Notes: a model not told the origin generated them from the letters alone. Numbered from the stretch's first letter, positions 1 to 9,454 are shown. The stretch: DNA of 64,000 bases from HGM04593 sp045533955 (GCA_045533955.1 JAZSIU010000069.1:1-64000); one strand, 5' to 3'. Numbers and translations: made by a program.

Positions 1-825
1 GTTCAAGGCGCACGACAAGGCCGAAGAGCGCAAGAAACGCACACCGGGCAACAGAGGCCTCTCCCCTCTTTTGCGATGGCGCATAGAACAACTCATAAAG
101 GACGAGCAATGGTCTCCTCGTCAGATAAGCGGATACCTCGCAAAAGAAGGCGTTAAGGTGTCCCACGAAGCGATATACGCAATGATACGCAACGACGCAA
201 GCGGAGAATTGTCCGAGAATTGCAGGCACAAGATGAAGTACAAACGCACCGTACGCGCTCATCGTGTAACCAAGGCTACGAATATAAAAAACCGTGTCAG
301 CATACACGAAAGGCCGGCAGAGGCAAACGGTAAGCGCTTCGGCGATTGGGAGATGGACCTGATTGTAGATAAGGCAAGCAATGCCATACTTGTGCTTATG
401 GAACGCTCGACCAACTTTGTGCTGATGGAGAAGCTCAAGCAAGGCAAAAAAGCAAAACCTGTTGCCAAAGCAGTATGGCGTTTGCTACTGCCATACAAGG
501 GCGAGGCGTTAAAGAGCATTACCACAGACAACGGCAGCGAGTTTGCCGAGCACGAGTGGATTACCAAGCAACTGAATGTGCCCATTTACTTTGCTGATTC
601 GTACTGCTCTTGGCAGAAAGGAGGAGTTGAAAATGAAAATAAACTTATTAGACAATATATACCGAAAGGAACGGATATAAGCACCGTTACTGACAGAAAA
701 ATAAAGAAAACACAATACAAATTAAACGAAAGACCAAGAGAAAAACTGAAATTTTCAACACCAAAGGAGTGCTTTTACAAATTTATTTCGTAATGTTGCA
801 CTTGCTGGTTGACTCTGCGTGCTCT
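1..825 (+). mobile_element. IS30-family insertion sequence, 3' part only
   Basis: The left end lies outside the window. Most of the visible element is a transposase gene open from base 2 to 793. The right terminal repeat was not identified with certainty. It should lie in the roughly 30 bases after the stop codon, so the right boundary given is approximate. From about 630 onward the element is clearly richer in A and T than its first half and than the neighbouring metF. Confidence 0.6.
2..793 (+). CDS. IS30-family transposase (5' end outside window)
   Basis: The reading frame is open from the first complete codon of the window, so the N-terminus is missing. A TTG at 71 is internal, not the start. 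The visible protein begins with the end of the helix-turn-helix region (SPRQISGYL, then SHEAIYAMI), typical of IS30 transposases. The catalytic core follows: FGDWEMDLIVD gives the first Asp, SITTDNGSEF the second Asp, and VENENKLIRQY the Glu. There are 33 residues between the second Asp and the Glu, the IS30 DD(33)E spacing. No frameshift is visible, so the enzyme may be intact. It would catalyse cut-and-circularise transposition of its own element. It is unrelated in function to metF downstream. Confidence 0.9.
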   Translation, partial: FKAHDKAEERKKRTPGNRGLSPLLRWRIEQLIKDEQWSPRQISGYLAKEGVKVSHEAIYAMIRNDASGELSENCRHKMKYKRTVRAHRVTKATNIKNRVSIHERPAEANGKRFGDWEMDLIVDKASNAILVLMERSTNFVLMEKLKQGKKAKPVAKAVWRLLLPYKGEALKSITTDNGSEFAEHEWITKQLNVPIYFADSYCSWQKGGVENENKLIRQYIPKGTDISTVTDRKIKKTQYKLNERPREKLKFSTPKECFYKFIS

Positions 826-887
826 TTTTTCTCTTTTCGGACGAATGTTTTTGTGGCAACGATTCACTGTTTTTCGAAAAAAAGTGC

Positions 888-897
888 TATTTTCGCA
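888..897 (+). promoter_or_regulatory. Bacteroidota-type -7 box upstream of metF
   Basis: TATTTTCGCA fits the TAnnTTYGCA pattern seen before many genes in this window. It lies about 93 bases before the metF ATG. A T-rich TTTTTCG stretch about 20 bases upstream could be the -33 element. Confidence 0.5.
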
Positions 898-990
898 AGT
901 TAATGATTATGTGGTGTAGTAGTACGTGTTTGCACCTGCGTTCAAGAGGGTGGGTCGAGTATAACGCTACACCCGCGAAAGAAGATAAAA

Positions 991-1944
991 ATGAGAGTAA
1001 TTGACTGCATAAATTCATCCGAAAAAACAGCCTTTTCGTTCGAGGTGCTGCCCCCCGTCAAGGGCACAGGCACCAAGAGGCTTTTCAACTCCATCGACAA
1101 ACTGATGGAGTTTAACCCGAAATATATAAATATCACGACACATCACAGCGAGAATATATACGTTGATATGGGCGACGGGCTTTTCAAGCGCTCGCGCATA
1201 CGCCGTCGTCCCGGCACGGTGGCTGTGGCAACGGCCATTCATCATCGTTACGGTGTCCCCGTCGTCCCGCATATTCTTTGCAACGGTTATTCGCTCGAAG
1301 AGACCGAGTATGTGCTCATCGACCTTCAACTATCGGGAATAACCGATATTCTTGTGCTCAGGGGCGATAAGGTAAAGGACGATAATAACGGCGGGCCGCG
1401 CCTCGAGGGACACGCCCACGCCATCGACCTTCAGCGACAGGTGAACCGCTTCAACGAGGGCTTTTTTATTGACGGCTCGCCTATGAAAGAGCGTGGAGAG
1501 CGCTTTTCCTACGGAGTAGCCTGCTACCCCGAGAAGCACGAGGAGGCCCCCAATCTCGACAGCGACATTCAGTGGCTCAAGCAGAAGGTTGATGAGGGTG
1601 CCGAGTATGCTGTTACACAGATGTTTTTCGACAATGAGAAATATTTCGAGTTTGTGCGGCGGGCACGCGAGGCAGGCATAAACGTTCCCATAATCCCCGG
1701 GATAAAGCCCATCTATCGTCTCTCGCAGCTGAATGTGCTGCCAAAGACCTTCCGCGTCGACCTCCCCGATGCGCTTGTGGCCGAAATGCTTAAATGCGGG
1801 GACGATGCCGCCGCCGTCGAGGTGGGGCGCGAGTGGTGTACGCAACAGTGCCGCGAGCTTATAGCCCGAGGCGTTCCCAGCATACATTTCTACACGCTCA
1901 ACGCAGTGGACACCGTCTGTCGCATAGCAAAAGACATTTATTAA
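991..1944 (+). CDS. metF: Methylenetetrahydrofolate reductase
   Basis: A 317-residue protein matching the usual length of bacterial MetF. It reduces 5,10-methylene-THF to 5-methyl-THF with FAD and NAD(P)H, supplying methionine synthase. The N-terminal FSFEVLPP holds the conserved active-site Glu (residue 18). ILVLRGDK is the folate/FAD-binding strand, and AVTQMFFDNEKYFEF is the typical C-terminal-half motif. The ATG at 991 is preceded by an A/G-rich GAAAGAAGAT stretch. It is the first gene of a probable metF-holB-ricT-gldH unit, separated from holB by 23 bases. The cytoplasmic reaction is well established for the family and nothing in the sequence looks unusual. Confidence 0.95.
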   Translation: MRVIDCINSSEKTAFSFEVLPPVKGTGTKRLFNSIDKLMEFNPKYINITTHHSENIYVDMGDGLFKRSRIRRRPGTVAVATAIHHRYGVPVVPHILCNGYSLEETEYVLIDLQLSGITDILVLRGDKVKDDNNGGPRLEGHAHAIDLQRQVNRFNEGFFIDGSPMKERGERFSYGVACYPEKHEEAPNLDSDIQWLKQKVDEGAEYAVTQMFFDNEKYFEFVRRAREAGINVPIIPGIKPIYRLSQLNVLPKTFRVDLPDALVAEMLKCGDDAAAVEVGREWCTQQCRELIARGVPSIHFYTLNAVDTVCRIAKDIY

Positions 1945-1967
1945 CAATTGCGCAAAGGGAGAGTAGT

Positions 1968-3104
1968 ATGTTATTTGCAGATATTATAGGGCAAGAGGCC
2001 ATAAAAACACAGTTGCGACGATGCGTCGATGAGAATCATCTGGCGCACGCCCTTTTGTTTGCAGGCCCCCGCGGTAACGGTAAGTTGCCGCTGGCCGTGG
2101 CATTGGCACACTATCTGTTGTGTGGCGCACGGCACGATGGCGACGCTTGTGGAGCCTGTCCCACCTGTACCAAAGTAGGTAAGCTCATTCACAGCGACCT
2201 GCACTTTGTGTTCCCCGTGCTCAAAAAGAAGGGAAGCGCCTCGGATAAAGCACCCGTTAGCGACGATTATATAGCATCGTGGCGCGAGCTGTTTATAAAG
2301 AACCCCTATATGACGTATGGCGATTGGCTCTCGAATATGGGGGTCGAGAATCAGCAGCCGATGATATACGAGCGTGAGAGTAGCGAGATTATGCATAAAC
2401 TGTCGTTACAATCGCGCGAGGGAGGATGGAAGATTGTCATTATATGGTTGCCCGAGAAGATGCGCGACGTCTGCTCGAACAAGCTACTCAAAATAATCGA
2501 GGAGCCGCCAAAGGATACACTCTTTATTCTTGTCTCCGAGGAGCCCGAGGCTATAATCCCCACAATCCTGAGCCGCACACAGCGCATAGATATTCCCGCA
2601 ATAGAGCCTGCGAGCATCGCACGGGAGCTCGAGCAGCGTTACGGCCTCTCGGGCGAGGATGCCACACGTGTGGCGCTGCACAGTGGCGGCAGCTGGGAAA
2701 AGGCCGAGGAGCATCTGCGCGTCGATAGCGACAAAGAGCAGTACCTCGAGCTCTTTATGCAGTTGATGCGCGTGGCATACGCCCGCAACATACGCGAAAT
2801 GAAAAAATGGAGCGAGCAGGTGGCCGCATTAGGACGCGAGCGACAGAAACATCTGCTCGACTACTGTCAGCGTATGATACGCGAGAATTTCATAATGAAT
2901 TTCCGCCACAACGAAATGTTGTCGATGAACAGCGCCGAGCGCAATTTCTCGGTGCGATTCTCGCCCTTTGTCAACGAGAAAAACATCTTCGGGATAATGG
3001 AAGAACTCTCCGAGGCACAGAAGCATATTGAACAGAATGTAAATGCCAAGATGGTCTTTTTTGATATGTCATTGAGAATGATTGTCTTGATTAAGAATAG
3101 ATAA
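1968..3104 (+). CDS. holB: DNA polymerase III delta' subunit
   Basis: A clamp-loader subunit of 378 residues. The start at 1968 (MLFADIIGQ) was chosen because the family begins with this motif, a purine-rich AAAGGGAGAG lies just upstream, and the longer open frame would run into metF. Near residue 30 is GPRGNGKLP, a P-loop in which the residue after Lys is Leu instead of Thr/Ser. That fits delta', which supports the loader without hydrolysing ATP. A four-cysteine zinc module follows (CGARHDGDACGACPTC), then the delta' core with LLKIIEEPP and ILSRTQRIDIP. The C-terminal third is alpha-helical collar-like sequence. The gene is followed by ricT after 5 bases. Confidence 0.92.
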   Translation: MLFADIIGQEAIKTQLRRCVDENHLAHALLFAGPRGNGKLPLAVALAHYLLCGARHDGDACGACPTCTKVGKLIHSDLHFVFPVLKKKGSASDKAPVSDDYIASWRELFIKNPYMTYGDWLSNMGVENQQPMIYERESSEIMHKLSLQSREGGWKIVIIWLPEKMRDVCSNKLLKIIEEPPKDTLFILVSEEPEAIIPTILSRTQRIDIPAIEPASIARELEQRYGLSGEDATRVALHSGGSWEKAEEHLRVDSDKEQYLELFMQLMRVAYARNIREMKKWSEQVAALGRERQKHLLDYCQRMIRENFIMNFRHNEMLSMNSAERNFSVRFSPFVNEKNIFGIMEELSEAQKHIEQNVNAKMVFFDMSLRMIVLIKNR

Positions 3105-3109
3105 ATTTT

Positions 3110-4354
3110 ATGGAAGATTGTAAATATAAAGACAGTAACCGACGTTCGGGCATCTGCTGTGCGGGTTGCGGCAAGATGGATGCTCCGCTCAACACCTTTG
3201 ATTGGCTGTGGGGCGTTCCGGGCAACTACGAGGATACCGATATTGTCGAGGTGCAGTTTAAAAATACACGTAAGGGTTACTATCGCAACAGCAACGGTAT
3301 CCCATTGAAAAAAGGCGATATTGTAGCCGTTGAGGCTACCCCCGGCCACGATATCGGAACAGTCTCGCTCACAGGAAGGCTTGTGCTGTTGCAGCTGAAG
3401 AAGACCCGTCTCACTCCCGAGTCGGAGTTTAAGCGCATCTACCGCAAGGCCAAGCCTGTCGATATGGAAAAATTCGCCGAGGCAAAGGCCCGCGAGCACG
3501 ATACAATGATACGCTCGCGTCAGATAGCAAAAGACCTCGACCTTGATATGAAAATAGGCGACGTCGAGTATCAGGGCGATGGGCTAAAGGCTATTTTCTA
3601 CTATATAGCCGATAATCGCGTCGATTTTAGGCAGCTCATAAAGGTGCTTGCCGATGTCTTTAGGATAAAAATCGAGATGAAGCAGATTGGCGCCCGTCAA
3701 GAGGCGGGCCGCATAGGTGGAATAGGCCCCTGTGGACGCGAATTGTGCTGCGCCACTTTTACCACAAATTTTGTCTCGGTGTCAACGTCGGCTGCACGCT
3801 TTCAGGATATTTCTCTTAATCCGCAGAAGCTGGCGGGGCAGTGCGCCAAGCTCAAATGCTGTCTGAACTACGAGATTGACTGTTACGTCGAGGCTTCAAA
3901 AGGGATGCCCTCGCGCGAGGTTGAACTCGAGACAAAGGACGGCACATATTATTTCTTCAAGGCCGATATTTTGCGTGGCGAGCTTACCTACTCGACCGAT
4001 AAACATCTTGCAGCCAATCTTGTAACAATAAGCGCCAAGCGTGCCGCAGCCATTATAGATATGAACAAACGCGGTGAACGCCCCGAGGCACTCTCGAGCA
4101 CAGCCGCCGAGGAGAAGCACTCGTCCGACCTTCTTGAGCAGGAGAATATCACCCGCTTCGACAATACAGGCAAGAAGAAACGCCGCAGGCCCTCGGGCAA
4201 GAACGCCGATTCTCCCGAAGAGAACCGACATCACACTCAGCACAGCCAGCGCCGTCAGGCGGCCGAAGCGTCGCCCCGCAACGAGCGTCGCCCCCGAAGA
4301 GCACGCGGCAACAATCAGGGCAACAATGCCAAGAGCGATAATGCAGCCGAGTAA
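3110..4354 (+). CDS. ricT: PSP1-domain protein, RicT/YaaT-like
   Basis: A 414-residue protein of the PSP1/RicT family. In Bacillus RicT (YaaT) is part of an iron-sulfur complex affecting RNA processing and sporulation. The role in Bacteroidota is not established. Sequence support includes the N-terminal ICCAGCGKMDAPL, the PSP1 core (residues about 30-270), and the hallmark cysteine motifs GPCGRELCC and CAKLKCCLNYE, which bind the cluster in relatives. The last 100 or so residues are a charged, Arg/Asn/Ser-rich low-complexity tail of no recognised fold. It is preceded by holB after 5 bases, and its last 14 bases overlap gldH. The order holB-ricT-gldH is familiar in Bacteroidales. Confidence 0.88.
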   Translation: MEDCKYKDSNRRSGICCAGCGKMDAPLNTFDWLWGVPGNYEDTDIVEVQFKNTRKGYYRNSNGIPLKKGDIVAVEATPGHDIGTVSLTGRLVLLQLKKTRLTPESEFKRIYRKAKPVDMEKFAEAKAREHDTMIRSRQIAKDLDLDMKIGDVEYQGDGLKAIFYYIADNRVDFRQLIKVLADVFRIKIEMKQIGARQEAGRIGGIGPCGRELCCATFTTNFVSVSTSAARFQDISLNPQKLAGQCAKLKCCLNYEIDCYVEASKGMPSREVELETKDGTYYFFKADILRGELTYSTDKHLAANLVTISAKRAAAIIDMNKRGERPEALSSTAAEEKHSSDLLEQENITRFDNTGKKKRRRPSGKNADSPEENRHHTQHSQRRQAAEASPRNERRPRRARGNNQGNNAKSDNAAE

Positions 4355-4823
4355 GATTATAAACAGATTAGTCGCTGCCGCCGCAATCTTTGTAATTGCG
4401 GCGTGCAGCGACCTTTTTCATCAGTACCGCAGCGTCGAGGGCGGGTGGATGCCAACCGATACACTCACCTTTGAGTATCACTCTCCCGTAGGCGAGCACA
4501 GACGTTGCGCCGTTGATATTGAGCTGCGCAGCGGCAGCAGCTACCCATATAAAGAGATTGTGTTGCGCGTCGAGAGCGCCTCGCACATTTTGCAACGCTC
4601 GCGGGTCGATACTCTTGTGTGCGAGCTCTACGACGCAAGCGGCCATCCGCACGGCAGCACGTCAGGTATTCTGCGACAGACGAGCCACCCCGCAGACACA
4701 ATAGATATTTTGCCCGGCGACACCGTCGAGATAAAAATAACGCACCTTATGGACGATGCCCCCATAGACGGAATTTTGGATGTTGGTGTCAGACTTTCAC
4801 ACCACGGTCGGCATCAATTCTAA
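4341..4823 (+). CDS. gldH: Gliding motility lipoprotein GldH
   Basis: A 160-residue predicted lipoprotein. The signal peptide ends in the lipobox VIAAC with the lipidated Cys at residue 22. Conserved GldH-like stretches include LFHQYRSVEGGWMPTDTLTFEY near the mature N-terminus, given here only as a landmark. ATG 4341 lies within the end of ricT (14-base overlap); an in-frame ATG at 4326 is an alternative. GldH is needed for gliding and for type IX secretion in Flavobacterium, but it also occurs in non-gliding Bacteroidales, where its role is unclear. The 3' end overlaps the convergent rodA by 35 bases. The assignment rests on the signal peptide, size, general sequence pattern and the ricT neighbour. 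Confidence 0.8.
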   Translation: MQPSKIINRLVAAAAIFVIAACSDLFHQYRSVEGGWMPTDTLTFEYHSPVGEHRRCAVDIELRSGSSYPYKEIVLRVESASHILQRSRVDTLVCELYDASGHPHGSTSGILRQTSHPADTIDILPGDTVEIKITHLMDDAPIDGILDVGVRLSHHGRHQF

Positions 4824-6255
4824 GGAAACTGAACAAAAGGATAGAAAATCCCAAGAATGACGAGCCTCCGTAGCTGAAGAAAGGCAGCGGAATACCAATC
4901 ACAGGCATAATTCCAAGCACCATTCCAACATTTATCGTAAAATGAAAAAAGAAGATTGACGCAAGCGAGTAACCATAGACACGTCCGAAGCGGTCATTCT
5001 GCCTCTCGGCCAGCCACATAAGGCGCAGTATGAATGTGGCAAATACCACAAGCACAAAGGTAGAGCCGGCAAAGCCCTGCTCCTCGCCAATAGTGCAGAA
5101 GATAAAATCCGTATCCTGCTCGGGGACATATTTCAGTTTAGTCTGTGTGCCGTTCAAGAAACCCTTGCCACTCACCCCTCCCGAGCCTATCGCAATCTTC
5201 GACTGATGCACATTGTATCCCGCACCCGAGAGGTCTTCTTTTAGTCCCAAAAGAACCTCGATGCGCACCCTCTGATGCTCTTGCAGCACATTGTGCATAA
5301 CATAATCGCACGAGGCATAAAAGGCCATCGAGCCGCAGACGAACAGCACCACCCACAGATTGCTATTCTCCTTGGCCAAGCGTGCCCTCACCAGCATATA
5401 AGCAACGCTGAAAGCAATGAGCACATATTGCACAATGATAATGTTGAATGCAATAATATATACCGCAATCCAATAGGCCAACAGCGTGCCGACGGCATTC
5501 ACGGCCAGCAGCACCATAAAAGTTTTATTGTGGCGGCAGCGCAGTTTCAGCATACTGAGGGCAAAAATCTGAATAAGCACAAGCACCGTATAGTGTCCCG
5601 ACGAGACGTCCAAAGAGCCGAGGCTTGTCTCGCCGAACCTTATTCCAACTACAAAATATACAACCGCGCTTGTGGCCGTGAGTAGTACAAGGCCCGTCAT
5701 ACCCTCGCGGTACAACACAAAAAAGAACGACAGATAGACAAGGGCGCTGCCCGTCTCGCGCTGCGATACGATGATAATCATCGGCAGCAGAAACAGCGCC
5801 ACGCTCTTTATAAAATCGGCTTTATTGTCAATCTTGTACTCCCTTTTGCTTATAAAGCTTGCCAGGGCCAGAGTGGTGGCAAATTTCATAAACTCGGCCG
5901 GTTGCAGGCTGAACGAGCCGATAGAAATCCACGAGTGCGAGCCTTTAATATCCTTTGCAATGAATATGGTCAATAGCCCCAAGAGCATAAAGAATATATA
6001 AATAATGTACGACCAATCCTTGTATATTCTCTTGTCGATGCACAGTAGTATAATACCCACAAACAACGACACTCCCATCCACATCGCCTGCTTGCCTGTG
6101 CGCTCCGAGGGGCTCAGGAACTCGAAAATATTTGTATCAATATAGCTGTAACTTGCGCCACAGATGGCCAGCCACCCCATTATGGCCAGCGTCAGATAGA
6201 GCCCTATTGTGAGCCAATCAATCTGTTGGAATATGTTACCTCTCTCCCTCTCCAT
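4789..6255 (-). CDS. rodA: Rod shape-determining peptidoglycan polymerase RodA
   Basis: A SEDS-family integral membrane glycosyltransferase of 488 residues, which polymerises lipid II together with PBP2. It has about ten or more hydrophobic segments starting at WLTIGLYLTLAIMGWL. GSHSWISIGSFSLQPAEFMK is the SEDS motif around the catalytic region, and MPVIGIPLPFFSYGGSS is the C-terminal signature. The length exceeds that of proteobacterial RodA, as is common in Bacteroidota, because of an extra hydrophobic stretch in the middle. It is the last gene of the mre operon and its 5' end overlaps mrdA by 20 bases. Its final 35 bases are antisense to the end of gldH, and no terminator was seen between the two. 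Confidence 0.95.
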   Translation of the reverse strand: MERERGNIFQQIDWLTIGLYLTLAIMGWLAICGASYSYIDTNIFEFLSPSERTGKQAMWMGVSLFVGIILLCIDKRIYKDWSYIIYIFFMLLGLLTIFIAKDIKGSHSWISIGSFSLQPAEFMKFATTLALASFISKREYKIDNKADFIKSVALFLLPMIIIVSQRETGSALVYLSFFFVLYREGMTGLVLLTATSAVVYFVVGIRFGETSLGSLDVSSGHYTVLVLIQIFALSMLKLRCRHNKTFMVLLAVNAVGTLLAYWIAVYIIAFNIIIVQYVLIAFSVAYMLVRARLAKENSNLWVVLFVCGSMAFYASCDYVMHNVLQEHQRVRIEVLLGLKEDLSGAGYNVHQSKIAIGSGGVSGKGFLNGTQTKLKYVPEQDTDFIFCTIGEEQGFAGSTFVLVVFATFILRLMWLAERQNDRFGRVYGYSLASIFFFHFTINVGMVLGIMPVIGIPLPFFSYGGSSFLGFSILLFSFLRIDADRGVKV

Positions 6256-8071
6256 AGTAGATTACTCTGTTCTTAATATATTCGGCCCTCTCTTTGCTCT
6301 CTGTGCTGAGCGTGTCGTTGAGATACTTTTCCATAAGCAGCGAGCCGATGGGCACTCCAAACTCGGCACCGAAGCCTCCATTCTCGACATATACGGCGAT
6401 GGCAATCTTGGGGTCGTTCTTTGGCGCAAAGCCAATAAATGCCGAGTGGTCTTTTCCGCGATTCTGCGCCGTTCCCGTCTTTCCGCATACCTCAATGCCC
6501 GGAATATTTGCACCGCGACAGGTGCCGTTGAGCACCGCTTGCCGCATACCATCGACAACAGCCTCGTATGCCTCGCGGCCGGCCATTGTGGTGCGCGGCT
6601 CTTTGAAGCGCGAGGCTATTGTGTCGCCGTCGATGCTGCTCACAAGGTGCGGCGTGTAGAATGTGCCTCTGTTGGCTATTGTGGCACAAAGGTTGGCTAT
6701 TTGCAGGGGGGTGAGCGTTACCTCGCCCTGTCCGATGGAGATACTAATCACGGTTACTGCGTTCCAATATTTTCCGTAGTGCTTGCCGTAGTATTGTGCA
6801 TTGGGAATCATACCACGCGCCTCGCCCGGAAGGTCGATGCCCAAGCGGTAGCCGAATCCCATCGACACCATATAGTCGCGCCAACGGTTCATCGCTTCGG
6901 CGGTGCCGCTGTATTTGTTCGATGAGAACATTCGCACAAGGCCCCAACAGAAATAGGCGTTGCACGACGTTGCAATAGAGGGCCCCAGAGGCAACGGCGA
7001 GGGGTGGGCGTGGCATCCGAGCTTGAATTTGTTGAATCTGAAGCCTCCGGCGCAGGGGAAATTTGTCTCGGGAGTTATTATTCCTTCTTGCAGAAAGGTG
7101 AGTGCCTGTGAGGTCTTAAATGTCGAGCCGGGAGGGTAGGTGCCCATTACGGCGCGGTTCATCAGCGGCTTGCGCTTGTCTTGCGAGAGGGTTTTGTGAT
7201 TCTCGCCTCTTGAGCGGCCCACAAGCAGGCGCGGGTCGTATGTGGGTGCCGACACCATACACAGTATCTCGCCCGTCGATGGCTCGATGGCCACGATGCT
7301 GCCTATCTTGTCTTTCATAAGCTCCTCGCCCAGCGCCTGAAGCTCAATGTCGAGCCCCAATCTGAGGTCTTTCCCGGCGGTGGGCATTGTGTCGTGTGCG
7401 CCGCCAAGATAGTTGCCTTGAATGCGCCCGTAGGCGTCGCGCAGGAGCATCTCGGTGCCTTTCTTGCCGCGCAGCACGGCCTCGTACGACGCTTCAAGGC
7501 CTTGCGTGCCTATATAGTCGCCTCGCGTGTAGTAGGGGTCGCTGTCTATTCTCTTCTGCGACACCTCGCCAATATCGCCGAAGAGTGCTCCGGCTGCCCC
7601 GTAGGTGTATTGTCGTATGGAGCGTTTTTGTACATAAAAGCCGGGGAAGCGGTACATCTTCTCTTGGAAGCGGGCAAACTCCTCGGCCGAGAGGCGGCTC
7701 ATAAACACCTGTTCGGTGTAGCTCGAGTAGCCGCGGCTGCGACGCAGTTTTTTCATTCGGGCGATAAAGTCGTCGATGCCGATGCCCAACGTGTTGCAAA
7801 GGTCGAGTGTGTCGATGCCCCGTATCTCGCGCGGAATAAATGTAATGTCGTAGGCCGGCTGATTATAGACGAGCAGACGTCCTTTACGGTCGTACATAAG
7901 GCCTCGGGCGGGGTAGATGGTTTTTTTGTAGAATGCGTTGCTGTCGGCCTTGTTCTTATATTCGTCGCTCAGTATCTGAAGATTGAACAGCTGTGCAATG
8001 TAGATGAGAAGCACTGTTATTACAATGCCTCCGAGCACGTATTTACGATTTTCGTTGTCGTAATTCTTCAT
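6236..8071 (-). CDS. mrdA: Penicillin-binding protein 2 (transpeptidase)
   Basis: A 611-residue class B penicillin-binding protein that crosslinks peptidoglycan during elongation as the partner of RodA. It has a single N-terminal membrane anchor (VLGGIVITVLLIYIAQLF), then the dimerisation/pedestal region. The transpeptidase domain carries all three active-site motifs: STFK (in PPGSTFKTSQ), SCN (in ATSCNAYF) and KTGT (in CGKTGTAQN). It lies 6 bases after mreD and overlaps rodA, so the two partners are probably translationally coupled. No key residue is missing. Confidence 0.95.
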   Translation of the reverse strand: MKNYDNENRKYVLGGIVITVLLIYIAQLFNLQILSDEYKNKADSNAFYKKTIYPARGLMYDRKGRLLVYNQPAYDITFIPREIRGIDTLDLCNTLGIGIDDFIARMKKLRRSRGYSSYTEQVFMSRLSAEEFARFQEKMYRFPGFYVQKRSIRQYTYGAAGALFGDIGEVSQKRIDSDPYYTRGDYIGTQGLEASYEAVLRGKKGTEMLLRDAYGRIQGNYLGGAHDTMPTAGKDLRLGLDIELQALGEELMKDKIGSIVAIEPSTGEILCMVSAPTYDPRLLVGRSRGENHKTLSQDKRKPLMNRAVMGTYPPGSTFKTSQALTFLQEGIITPETNFPCAGGFRFNKFKLGCHAHPSPLPLGPSIATSCNAYFCWGLVRMFSSNKYSGTAEAMNRWRDYMVSMGFGYRLGIDLPGEARGMIPNAQYYGKHYGKYWNAVTVISISIGQGEVTLTPLQIANLCATIANRGTFYTPHLVSSIDGDTIASRFKEPRTTMAGREAYEAVVDGMRQAVLNGTCRGANIPGIEVCGKTGTAQNRGKDHSAFIGFAPKNDPKIAIAVYVENGGFGAEFGVPIGSLLMEKYLNDTLSTESKERAEYIKNRVIYYGEGER

Positions 8072-8077
8072 AGCTGT

Positions 8078-8578
8078 TTACTTGCGGTTGAAAAATTCTG
8101 TTGCAACGATAAACAGCATACTCAGCAGTGTACTGCTGCCCACTGCCGCCAGAAGAATAAGCGGGTAGCTTATGGTGAAAAGCTCGATAATAAGGATTGT
8201 GGTACACAGAATAAGGAGCGACACTGACGAATAGACAAGATATTTGTTCCAGCCGATGGTGGCGGCCGATGGGGTAAAGTCGTCGGGGGTGCCTTTCTGT
8301 ACAAAGCTCTCGAGAATGTAGGGGCGTAGAAAGGCTAAAAGCGTGGCTGCGGCACTATGTATGCCCGGGGTGCTGCCGAAAATATCCACCAGCAGTCCCA
8401 TTGTAAATGCCCATAGCATAATCTCGTTGCGCGGTGTATGGCGCGGCAGCTTCAGGATGAAGATTATGTAAATATATGCCGTTGCGTAGCCGAATAGATG
8501 AATCCGGCTGAAAATAAGTACCTGAGTGAGTGCAGTCAGTACAAAATTACGCAATCGTGTCAGAAAGGCTCCTGTCAT
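8078..8578 (-). CDS. mreD: Rod shape-determining protein MreD
   Basis: A 166-residue membrane protein with about five hydrophobic helices, including LFGYATAYIYIIFILKLP near the N-terminus and a C-terminal pair. MreD links MreC and the elongation enzymes in the inner membrane. Primary sequence conservation in this family is weak, so the call rests on size, topology and position between mreC and mrdA. Its ATG directly follows the mreC stop with no gap. Confidence 0.88.
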   Translation of the reverse strand: MTGAFLTRLRNFVLTALTQVLIFSRIHLFGYATAYIYIIFILKLPRHTPRNEIMLWAFTMGLLVDIFGSTPGIHSAAATLLAFLRPYILESFVQKGTPDDFTPSAATIGWNKYLVYSSVSLLILCTTILIIELFTISYPLILLAAVGSSTLLSMLFIVATEFFNRK

Positions 8579-9430
8579 TTATTCGGGTATTTTGTTCATA
8601 AGCTCCTTGAGCTCTTTGTGTCCTTTGTTGCCGACAATAAACACTGAGGTGAGACTTGCAAAATTGGTCGATAGCTTCACACGTGCGCGGTAGAACATTC
8701 CATCGGCGGTGCTCTCGACGTCGTCTATTGTGCCCACTGTGATGCCGGCGGGGAAAATCTCGGAGTGTCCGCTTGTTACAACCGTGTCGCCCGTCTCGAA
8801 TTTTGTGTATCGCGGAAGGTCGACAAGGTACGAGTGGCGCGTGTCGCCTCCGTCCCATTGCAGCATCGGGACGCTTGCGCCCTCGTCGCCCAATATGCGG
8901 CAGCTTGTGTTGCTCTTGCCGTTGAGCAACGGCAGCACAAGCGAGTAGCTTTCGGACGTAAGATATATAATTCCAACTACGCCATTGCTGCTAAAGACGC
9001 CCATCTCTTGCTCGATGCCATCCTTGCTGCCCTTGTCGAGCACAATGAAATTGTTTATCGAGTTTAGTGGATTGCTCACTACATTGGCAGTGTGGAACGT
9101 GTATCCCGAGCCGAGGCTGCGGACTATTGTGTCGCCAATGAGTGCCTCGTGGCATCTGAGCTCGGCAAGCGTGGCGCGCAGTTCGGTAATCTGGCTCAGA
9201 AGCTTTGTGTTGTGCTCTTTAAGCTCCTCATTCTGGGTGCGCAGCCCAAAATAACTGTCAATGTCGATTAGTGTGCTGTAAATGTCGCCTACGGCCTTGT
9301 TTGTTGCGGTGAAAAATGCAGCTCGTTGATAGTTGTTGAAATGTATAATAAGCATAAAACTGATTCCTTCGAGCAGAAGCAGAAGGAACCAGTGATTATG
9401 CTTTACTAAAAAATTGAGTATGGTCTGCAC
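8579..9430 (-). CDS. mreC: Rod shape-determining protein MreC
   Basis: A 283-residue protein with one N-terminal membrane helix (WFLLLLLEGISFMLIIHF) and a coiled coil around residues 65-95 (EELKEHNTKLLSQITELRA). The periplasmic beta-barrel domain that activates PBP2 follows, with GVVGIIYLTSESYSLVLPLL and GDTVVTSG typical of the family. The start codon is GTG at 9430, 24 bases after mreB. No better ATG start is seen nearby. Nothing is unusual. Confidence 0.92.
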   Translation of the reverse strand: MQTILNFLVKHNHWFLLLLLEGISFMLIIHFNNYQRAAFFTATNKAVGDIYSTLIDIDSYFGLRTQNEELKEHNTKLLSQITELRATLAELRCHEALIGDTIVRSLGSGYTFHTANVVSNPLNSINNFIVLDKGSKDGIEQEMGVFSSNGVVGIIYLTSESYSLVLPLLNGKSNTSCRILGDEGASVPMLQWDGGDTRHSYLVDLPRYTKFETGDTVVTSGHSEIFPAGITVGTIDDVESTADGMFYRARVKLSTNFASLTSVFIVGNKGHKELKELMNKIPE

Positions 9431-9454
9431 TTTCTTTGCGCTGTTGTTTGATGT

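Noticed and set aside
819..1004. 61-codon frame after the IS30 transposase
   Set aside because: It overlaps the metF start and its promoter, has no recognisable sequence, and Cys/Phe-rich composition typical of chance translation.
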